Source: Leuctra nigra (Eukaryota > Arthropoda > Insecta > Plecoptera > Leuctridae). Taken from it: a stretch of 64,000 nt of DNA. Position 1 is the first letter of the stretch; each line of letters opens with the position of its first letter. This document shows, piece after piece, positions 55,578 through 64,000 of the stretch. The stretch lies in the NCBI GenBank assembly GCA_934045905.1, contig OW203769.1, positions 17,081,705 to 17,145,704 of the forward strand, in the 5' to 3' direction. The notes under the pieces were generated by a model. That model had not been told where the DNA came from. It saw nothing but the letters and a program-made list of their open reading frames with translations, and made no database searches. A program made the translations under genes and the position numbers.

Positions 55578-58500
55578 GTAAAAATCTTGGTAAATATCAC
55601 AAGCCGCCGGCAAGTAGGTACCAAAACACAAACCAGACAACACGTTCTCTTTTGGTACTGCGCATGCGCTTTGCTCGGTTGTGCTGTCTCTTTCTGTATT
55701 TCTCAGCCCATTTCTGTACTAATGTCTCACTCGCTTGGTGCACATCTGGTGAAACTTTCACCGCGTTATTTAAAAGTTTTGGCAAACATAAAATTGACGT
55801 TCTTACTTTCAAAATCGATCTACTTCAATCAATCTAAATTAATATTTGAAATAAAAATCAATCCATGGATGTTTTGTATCAAGGCTGAAGATCAAGATAA
55901 TATGATTTAGCAAATTCAAACGAAACAGGAAGTGAAAACAATAATTGAATTACACAAAGTGAAGAATGAGAGGATAGAAGATAAAGTATAGAGAGAATAG
56001 AATGAGAGGATGCCCGATAGGCGATAAATCATATTGACCAGAACTTATACGCTCTCCCCGAATAGGTGATGTAAAAGGAGTGAAATAACATAATTTTACT
56101 GAAAACATTAGCGAATAGTTTGTCACAAGAATTGATCGTAAGAATTGGTTCAAAACGTTATCTATGTGAATTTGAAAGGATTGGTTTTAAGAGGCCTGTG
56201 TAAGGTAACGGGAAAAGCACTGTTCGTCAGAGTTATTTTTTTATTTTTTATTCAGAGTAACAGAATTTTAAAAAACACTTAAATAATCACTTGAGTACTT
56301 TATGACTTCTAGTACTAAAACCTCAAAGTGTTAAATGCGATAATTTTCTTTAAAATAACGTATTTGACACTTTGAGGTCATGCCAGAGGTCATAATGACC
56401 TCCAGAGTGTGGCATTAAAAGCTCCAGTAAGCTTGAAAGAGTCGCTAATATATTATTTTTCTAAATTCTGTTAGTGTGCAGACAAAAAAATTAAGAACAG
56501 TGCGTATCCCATTAACTTACGCAGGCCTATTTATTTATCACTAGATGCACTGCAATCAGAAGTGTTGTATTTGATATTAGTACAGGAATGTGGCCCATTG
56601 TGTATCATCTTGCTTCGTTACAAAATGTCCCCTCTCAGTGTGAACTCCAAACTATTGATGTGCCATTGATGTGCTTGTTATTTACAACGTGTCTGACGTC
56701 TCTTCATATTATCAGAAGTTCATATTGCTCAAGCGAAGACGCTCTCTGACACCCGACTTCATTTCCTATGAGACGAAGTAAACTGATCGTCAGCAGTGTT
56801 TCGTTGCTCCTTAAGGTGCTGCAAGCGCGAGCGATTTTGCCGCTTGTTGGGTACTTTTTTGGATACGATAGGAGACAATGTATCTTCTGTTACATGTTAA
56901 CGAGGATTTGAAACCAGTATTTTCTGCATGGAGCTGAATCATTATTTCAGTTGCGTTTGATTCGTCAAATAAAACGTTGAGAAGAGAGAATGGAATGCTG
57001 GACTTGCCGTCTCGGCCGACCAGACGAAAATAAGAAAAATGAAACAACTAACATAAGACAACTCAAAAGAAAAGATCGCGCTAAACGAACGAAATAAATG
57101 ACAATTTAAACTATTTTTTTTTCAAGAATATTCAACAATTTTAACATTATCTCCGTGGTTCTTGTTTCTACAAACGTTTTGCGTGAGTTTGGTTTTCCAT
57201 TATGTTAGTTGGGTTGTTCATTCAGGCCTAACTTCTGTCCATTTACATCAACAATGCAAAACAAATTTGTTTTCTTTATACCCTGAGTTGTTCGTGGCCA
57301 TTAGGTAGAATCATTTGATTTATCAGAGAATTTATTAAGTACCGGGTTTTTACAGCCATGTTTTATTTTTTAAATTTTTAAATAACTCTTTGATTTATTT
57401 TTAAGAATCCTTTTAAAAATTAATCTGGACTCCGGAGCATAACCAAAAACAGGTGACAGCTATTCATAATTGTGGCAACAAGATGGCGTCAACAATGAGT
57501 GACGTCACGTACAAACTATAATTGTTGTAAACCACGAATTGATATCTGGAAATAAAACTTCAACCTATAAATTTATTTTTAAACATCAGAGAAACTGAGC
57601 TAATTTCTGAATAAGTCTCTTTCAAGACCATTATTTTCAACTCGATGATTATGTTTTGTAGTCCGCTTAGTCCAGCATTCTATTCACGTAACTCATCCGT
57701 TTAATTGTATAAAAAAGCCAGGAAAACACGTAGCGTATTTTTAGACTTAATTTCATCAAGTGCATTCATCTTGTTTACTTCTTTTTTTCTCCTCGTTTAC
57801 GTTTTCCACCCAACTGAGCAGAACGTTATATTCCAATTTCTGTCTTCTTTAATGTTGACCTTTCCTCGCTCCACTACTTTACTCGAGAAAATTTTCTCAT
57901 TTCACCCCCTCCAGCTTTTCCTCTAAATTAAACGCCATTTTCTATAAATTTCCACCGCCTGCTGCATGCATGTATAACTCAACAAAAGCACAGCCTTCTG
58001 GATGTTTTTCGCCCGCTTGTTCGGCCGCCAACACTTGAGCCGTATACCAACATGCCATAGACAACTTTTACTAATAATTAAGCAAGAGCTTGTCAAAATG
58101 TTGGCAACAGTGATAAATTACATGCCCCAGGGCTGCTGCTAGGCAGGGGGGCAAACTTCTCGGCAAGAAATATTATACTACCAACACAACAAAGATTATA
58201 TACTGTAATGTGCGTTGTAAAAGTTTTTCGGCTCATCAAAAGTAGGAGAAGAAAATGACAGTAAAAAGAGGAGGGAGGCGAGGTTGATGATTGCTATTGG
58301 TCGCGTCGTCTCTTTGCGAGACATTAATATGGCGGCATTTAATCGACCAACGTCATTGTATCGGAGAAAGCTTTGGATTTATTTGGGTGGTAATAAATAG
58401 CAAAGAAAAACGTTCGTTTTTTCAAGCAATTCAATCTTGTTTATGATTTTTACTGTTTTACGGCAATTTGAAGCGGAATTCACAAAGTGTGTTTTCTCCT

Positions 58501-59158
58501 CATTTAGGGTAACTGTGTGCAATTAGGCCACCGTTTTTATTTTTCTGCAATATCTTTTTATGCCCCTAACTATGCTCTTTGATAATGCATTATGAATATT
58601 TAAAAAAGTTTTGCCTTACAAAAATTATAGTGAAAATAATAAATCAACATCTAATTGACCATATTGAAAACTATGCACACAACAAGGCCACCTATGTTAA
58701 ATCAATTGGAAATGGTTTGATGCCAGGGAAAATATTCAGATAATCTTATTTCCACGATTGAAGTATTTGTTAATTTTTGAGTAGTTAACTGGTGAATTAT
58801 TATTTACAAGTTTTTGTAAGCATAATTTAGAAAAATATTTCGTGTACTTATGTTTCTTTGGTGAAGTAATTCTTAAATATTTAATAAAGATGGCATCAAA
58901 AACCATGATGGCATCATCCGAAGTATGGTCTTTGTTAACTCGATGTAGTAGATGAGCTCTGAATCCATTTGTAACAACAAGGATTGATTGTCAAGGAACC
59001 TGACCAGTATAGCCGATCCGTTTCGTTCAAACGCGGCTTTTCTTTTGGCCAAATGTAGCGTCTATAATTTCCGCTGTCACCTCTCTTTTTAGTTTTGTGG
59101 AGTTACTAGTTAGCACAACATTTTTTAAAAATATTGTTACGAGTTTGCGTTTTTGCCT
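55578..59158. other. Long CNG intron, no exon seen
   Basis: AT-rich. 56317-56415 holds a short inverted piece related to the TTAA MITE centre at 32608. ATGGCGGCATTTAATCGACC near 58330 lies in a slightly GC-richer patch. No gene, RNA or long frame is supported. Confidence 0.45.
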
Positions 59159-59298
59159 AAGGCACGGTTGTAAAATGTCCCGATAAGTAAGATTAAAGTT
59201 CACTTTAACCTAACGTGGACTTTAGCGGTCTAGATAGCTGTGTTTCATTGCCAAGGTTTCAGCCGATAAATCCTACCGATAACTTTATCGGGACATTA
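59159..59298. mobile_element. Truncated MITE, copy of 52994-53151
   Basis: Left end AAGGCACGGTTGTAAAATGT and inverted body through ATAACTTTATCGGGACATTA. The right terminus is missing where element X begins. Confidence 0.65.
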
Positions 59299-59377
59299 TC
59301 TAGTGGAGCGGTCGCTCCACCCAGCCAAGTCGTACCGTACACTCACACGCACTCAACATACCGTAAATGCCTAATAA

Positions 59378-59677
59378 AATGAGGAGCAGACCAACTACTT
59401 TTACTGTAAGCAACAACATGGCATTTTCGGCCTACTGGATCATAAAATTGGAAAATCTCATATGGTTGTGAAATATCTTAATTTTGAGCTATGGCCCACC
59501 CCACCACATATACCAAATTTGGGAACAATAGGCTATACCATTTGCGAGCTAGAGGGCCGTGAAAACAGTGAAATTACATCACTTTCATCTTCTTTAGATG
59601 ATGATCATGATGATTCAGAGGGTCAGGAAATACCGCAATCACCGCCACAACCTAAACGGCTTAGCCGATCGATCTGA
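59378..59677 (+). CDS. Element X reading frame, copy 2 (99 codons)
   Basis: Open from just after tandem TAA stops to TGA at 59675-59677; first in-frame ATG at 59462 (MVVKYLNFELW). The peptide shares FYCKQQHGIFGLLD, KIGKSH, NFELWPTP and HIPNLGTIGY with the copy at 12201-12455, then an acidic stretch (DDDHDDSEG) and a proline-rich, basic tail (SPPQPKRLSRSI) that is lost from copy 1. No known domain recognised. Keeping the frame across two diverged copies suggests it was protein-coding at some time. It lacks a good start codon at its conserved N-terminal side, so it may be an exon of a larger autonomous relative. Confidence 0.35.
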   Translation, partial: NEEQTNYFYCKQQHGIFGLLDHKIGKSHMVVKYLNFELWPTPPHIPNLGTIGYTICELEGRENSEITSLSSSLDDDHDDSEGQEIPQSPPQPKRLSRSI

Positions 59678-59752
59678 AATTTTTACCACATGTGCACTTT
59701 TGGCGTCTGAGGTGCCTTTTTATAAAACCAACCGGTAGTCGCCATTTTGAAA

Positions 59753-60035
59753 CCGGAAGTGACGTCATATCTCGAAAACGGCTAAACCGATCGGAATGAA
59801 ACTAGCGCCAAATGATTCAGACGGTCGTCTATATGGAATATCAGTAGTTAAAGTAGAGATGTACTATTACCGAAACCGGAAATGACGTCATGAAAATGAA
59901 GATCTAGATTTTAATGACCTCTTACTACAATAACTACATATTCAGAAGGCTTATAATGATACATAACATTTATAGAAATAAATTCTAGGTGGCAGTTATT
60001 TCAGTCGCCATTTTGAAAACCGGAAGTGATACCAT
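59753..60035 (+). promoter_or_regulatory. ETS/CRE composite motifs of element X copy 2
   Basis: CCGGAAGTGACGTCAT at 59753, CCGGAAATGACGTCAT at 59876 and a degraded CCGGAAGTGATACCAT at 60020. Each is followed by ATCTCGAAAACGGCT-like or related sequence, as in copy 1. Confidence 0.5.
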
Positions 60036-60240
60036 ATCTCGAAAACGGCTGGACTGATTGGAACGAAGCTTTCGCAATTCTTCATGGAATATCACTTTAA
60101 GCTTAGGTATATTGAGCACCAAACACAATTTTTCGTATTAACCAATTCGGAAATGGCATATTTTTTAAAAGTATTTAGTCATTGTTGCTCCGATGTGTGT
60201 TACAAGTTGTGTAAATAAACTAAAAAAATAAGTGATATCC

Positions 60241-60637
60241 CCATAAAAAAACACTCCGTGTAAAAATACCAGCTAAGTCTCTTCAACTATAAAAAAAAAT
60301 AGAAGAAATCTAAAAATTCAGCACCGAAAAGTAGTGATATCAAAAAATGAGCCAAGTCAAAACTTAATTTTAAAAACCAAAATATACTTGGCGCATCGTT
60401 TTTAAGGGCATTATAGGCAAATTATATATATTTAGGTACATATGATTTTTGGCATATGCTTCTATACTATTTATATACACGATGCGCCAAGTATATTTTG
60501 GTTTTTAAAATTAAGTTTTGACTTGGCTCATTTTTTGATATCACTACTTTTCAGTGCTGAATTTTTAGATTTCTTCTATTTTTTTTTATAGTTGAAGAGA
60601 CTTGGCTGGTATTTTTACACGGAGTGTTTTTTTATGG
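60241..60637. repeat. Foldback end of element X copy 2
   Basis: CCATAAAAAAACACTCCGTG at the left is inverted at the right. Arms of about 165 bp share AAATACCAGC(C/T)AAGTCTCTTC and TACTTGGCGCATCG with the arms at 10183-11305. The centre is only ~70 bp. Confidence 0.75.
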
Positions 60638-63156
60638 TTCAATTTACTTATAAAGTTCGTTCACGTTAAGAATATTTCTGACGTTTTAGTCAATCACGTC
60701 GTTCATTGGTCGTTCACATTAATTAACACTGCCCTGTCAATGGCAAGACTTTCTTCTTTGTAGGTATTATTGAACTCGTATAAATTATGTGAAATACACA
60801 CTTTTTAATAGTAGAAAATATTAGAAAACTTCAATAAAATTGATTTATCTTCATCTACAGTCGTCTTATACATATTTTTTTTATTGATATTTACATATGT
60901 AGGTATTGTTCGCTCGACTACAGTAGTACACGACCGCCATTACGGCTTGATATTCTAAACGTGAACGATATTTTGCAGTAAGACGATGTGATATCGAGCC
61001 AAGCTAATCGATTAACAGTTGGTGTGCATAAAACGTCACCAGGAGATGTCATCAATGTGTCGTATCTACTGCGTTGTCTCGTTCATTTCCACTCTCCTCT
61101 TCTTCATCTTGCTGGAGGAATGAGCGGCTGTTTTTATGGCCGTCTGGAGTCAAATAATCAACGCGAAGTCGCACACAAAGTTGCAAACAAGTTATGAATT
61201 ATGAAGAGAGCCGTCTTTGCCAAGAGTAATCAGAAGATAACTTTTCGAAACTTGATAAGTTGAGAATTTTTCAACAGATATGAAATCTCAAGAAAGAAAT
61301 TAAAACTTAGAGACTCTCTTGTATACAAGAACAAACAAAGGATTGATTAAATTTCTTAAAATAGAAAACTGATTAAGGTAGAATTTTTAATTGGATTTTG
61401 AAGCAGATAGATTAGAGAGTTTTTGTTCTGGTAATGCTGGCGTAGTTCCAATAGACGCTATGCAGATGCGTCGATTGTTTTGCTGTCAAGTTTGCAGCAC
61501 TGCGTCAAGAGGTGTTGCGCAGAGAGCATCAATATTTTATGGCGGTGTACCTGTTGCTAGTGCCCCCCCTCCCCCACTCCCTTCTCTGCAGCACATATGG
61601 AAACTAATGACATTACAATACAGATGTTTATTGCCGTGCTATAAAAATACCATATACAACTTAATTAACCTAAAACACATATTAATACGCCTGTTAATAT
61701 TATTTTTAATGACATTTCAGCAGATTAAAATGAAATGGATACCTATCACAATATTAAATACGACAATAAAATTGGATATTTTACTAATTTTATCCCTGTT
61801 TCTATTTTATCTATCGACGTCGTTTAGATTTTGTTTTTATTTGCAATCGTATTTTTTAAGTTCCGATTCGCAATTGATACTAAATTGGGCAATATATTGT
61901 CAATTATATAGCTACACGCCATGTGTCCTAATTCTCTTTAATAAAAAATAGAAAATTGATAAAAATTGTCCATCTGTTTTATGTGAGAAGTATTTTATGA
62001 AGTATCGTACTTAGCATGAACACCGCGGTTCATTATGTAAAAAACGGATCATTTTAACTTCATGAGATCCGAGTCAAACTCTTGAGCTATAATTCGTTAC
62101 CATAATCATAAAACAAGATGTGTTAATAAAACAATGGATGTCAATATTATCAAAACATTTTGTTAAAACTTCATAAAGTTTTGGAATAAAAACATTCAAT
62201 CAAGTGACAATAAAACACACCTTATAAAAACTAATCTAGAAAATCTGAATTGGGTCAAATTTATAAACTACAATATTGGATGTTTAGAACTTGTTAAATT
62301 TTAATTAGTCGTGTAAGGTGTTGTGTTCTTTATTGATTGCTTCTTCTCTTCTTGTACAGCTTCCTGAGGGCATGACTTACTTTATCTTCAGTCTCTTTTT
62401 ACAATATCGATGGAAGTAAATTAGATACAAGATCTTCGTTAGTGTAAATAGACATCGCTTCGCTCGACCAGTGTCAGAGCAGATCTCGGAGAAAGAGAAG
62501 AACTACAAGATTCCACATCGAAATATCGATAAACACTTCAAAATATATGGCAAAACACTATTTTAGGAAAACGGAAAACAAATTTTAAATATTGATATCG
62601 CTCTTCAAATTTTTCTCGACAAGTTCATTTTGCATTCTGAAGCCAAGCAACTACTCAAGAGTAATAACGTTGATTTTCTTATACTTATTCATTATCTACT
62701 GACAGACAATAACAATGTTCTCTAGAAAGTATTCGTAAAAGTAAAGTTGGAAATATGACGATTCAAATTAATTCATTTAGTACACTTTTAAGTCTCATTC
62801 CCAGTGCAACCAAGATTTAGGAGTTACGTAAGAATATTTCTTTGAAAACTCAACATAGATGTGTTCACAATACAATGGTTCAACGTGGAACAGAAATTAG
62901 CAGAGCCCAAAAATACATTGTTTATTTTGAATTTATAAGATGCAGTAAAAAGTTCACGGCAATTTTTACAGACAATGCACTCAAAAGATATTCCTAACCT
63001 AGTCGAATTGTTCGCTGGCTCGTGTTTTCATTCCAATAACTTTTTAGTCTCCAACCAAAAATTCCCCTCCGCAATAATGTAAAACCATCAAGGTAAGTCC
63101 TGCCGCCATCTTGTATTGTCTCTGTCCGCCATGTTGTGAGCGTGTTGTGTGCGCAG
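60638..63156. other. CNG intron, no exon seen
   Basis: AT-rich. A 186-codon frame at 61391-61951 turns into AT-biased hydrophobic residues and is not accepted. The last ~60 bases before 63157 are GC-richer, ending in the acceptor GTGTTGTGTGCGCAG. Confidence 0.45.
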
Positions 63157-63324
63157 GTAACCGGCGCACGGCGTCTGTGCGCAGCGTGGGCTACAGCGAC
63201 CTGTTCGTCCTGAACAAACAGGACATGTGGAGCGTCCTGCAGGAGTATCCGGCAGCGAGGGTGCGTCTGGAGGCCATCGCAGTCAAGCGGCTGGAGAAGT
63301 ACAAGAGAGCGCCACTGGAGAAGG
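63157..63324 (+). CDS. CngA: CNGA-type channel, phosphate cassette and C-helix exon
   Basis: The exon is 168 bp and starts in phase 1 (G|GT AAC), acceptor AG at 63155-63156. The donor is GGTGAGT with GT at 63325. It encodes [20 protein letters not shown], then [20 protein letters not shown] and [20 protein letters not shown] carries the arginine expected to contact the cyclic phosphate, and EYPAAR...KRLEKYK is the C-helix that closes over the ligand. The next exon lies beyond the window. No local duplicate was seen for this exon, unlike the preceding three. Confidence 0.93.
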
Positions 63325-63846
63325 GTGAGTCACGCGGAGCCGGGATGTGAGGTTATGTGTCGTGAGAAAGTAGGGTTAGGAGACACGACACGTGGCACTT
63401 CTAATGAAATATTGACGAAATTAAAAGTGTGATATGCTCTTGTTGTGCCCAGCGTACCTGTTGCATATTTTAACACATTTGTTTACTTAAAAACGGGTTT
63501 TCGAAATGGCAACTACGCAAATACAGATAATATGTAAACAATGAAAAAAACGAGATTGTACGCCATTTTGTTTCTACCAAAAATCGTGTAGACTACGAAA
63601 AAACACACGTAGAACATAACGACTTTGCCACTAAAATTCTGGGCACAGATTAACAAAAGGTTTTAAAGTCCTATAGTACAACTTTATTCCATTATCTGTA
63701 GCGTTTATACCATCAAAATTTTCCCTTTGTAGATTGGTAATGTGCAATGGCAACCATGAAGTTTTATTGGTAATACTAATAACGTTGTAATAGCAAATAT
63801 CTCATAACTTTATCGGTCATGAGGTCAAAGTGCCTTTACTTCTTTG

Positions 63847-63931
63847 TGTACCCCAACTCCAAGTGTTCGTACTGTGTTTCTCATAAGAGCACAATGTATA
63901 AACCGGTAGGAACACTTGGAGGTGGGTGTAC
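63847..63931. repeat. Short foldback
   Basis: TGTACCCCAACTCCAAGTGT and its inverse (ACACTTGGAGGTGGGTGTAC) lie ~40 bases apart in the CNG intron. The remaining sequence from 63325 to the window end shows no other feature. Confidence 0.55.
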
Positions 63932-64000
63932 CTAGGTAATATAATGTATCGGGATAATGAAGTGTACCTACTTCATTTTGTCGTTTGCATCAATAACGAT

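Larger units (their letters stand above)
59300..60637 (+). mobile_element. Composite repetitive element X, copy 2
   Basis: Same parts and order as 10183-12533 but in the opposite orientation: terminal stem GTGGAGCG/CGCTCCAC at 59303-59320, reading frame (59378-59677), ETS/CRE units (59753-60035), AGTGATATCC linker, then the foldback. It lies in the CNG intron and abuts a MITE truncated at its edge. No transposition protein is encoded. Confidence 0.6.

Noticed and set aside
61391..61951. 186-codon ORF
   Set aside because: The second half is hydrophobic residues expected from AT-rich sequence, with no codon bias or motif; it sits in a CNG intron.

Overview
This is nuclear DNA from an animal, most likely an arthropod and probably an insect. 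It is AT-rich with isolated GC-rich exons, GT-AG introns, very low gene density and dense non-autonomous transposons. The only family-level gene identification is a CNGA-type cyclic-nucleotide-gated channel whose exons read like insect Cng. The species cannot be named from the sequence.

Layout. 0.85-1.45 kb: a GC-rich single-exon ORF for a small, probably secreted, internally repetitive protein. 2.7-5.9 kb: the last two exons of a coiled-coil protein gene on the + strand, with two foldback elements in the intron. 6-13.9 kb: transposon debris, including one copy of a composite element ('element X', 10.2-12.5 kb) and Helitron-like termini. 13.98-17.06 kb (minus strand): a broken R2-superclade retrotransposon (C2H2 finger, reverse transcriptase, CCHC knuckle, restriction-like endonuclease) whose 5' side runs directly into a ~5-kb array of about fifty ~101-bp monomers (17.0-22.1 kb). 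22-47.7 kb: no confident host gene. It holds satellite-like arrays (166 bp x5; 84 bp x~20; 96 bp x4), TTAA-flanked foldback MITEs, a Penelope-like GIY-YIG fragment with an 8-bp target duplication, and a full tRNA-derived SINE with a 10-bp target duplication. 47.7-63.3 kb: four + strand exons of the CNG channel, covering the C-linker, the cyclic-nucleotide-binding domain and the C-helix. Its 5' transmembrane exons and its 3' end were not found here. A second element X copy lies in the last intron (59.3-60.6 kb).

Two things stand out. First, three consecutive CNG exons each carry local partial tandem duplications. One is a ten-copy array of the exon 3' end plus its 5' splice site; another is two extra copies of the next exon's 5' part, one with an intact acceptor; the third is a decayed copy of the exon after that. 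Reading through the first two classes of copy gives an early in-frame stop. Second, element X combines a long foldback, several composite ETS/CRE motifs (CCGGAAGTGACGTCA), a short reading frame kept between both copies, and a perfect 8-bp terminal stem. I could not assign it to a known family. The R2-like ORF emerging without an AUG from a ~50-monomer array is a third candidate of interest.

Long reading frames inside the tandem arrays are period artefacts and are not annotated as genes. All calls come from reading the sequence. No database search or alignment program was run, so boundaries of repeats are approximate unless target duplications are stated.
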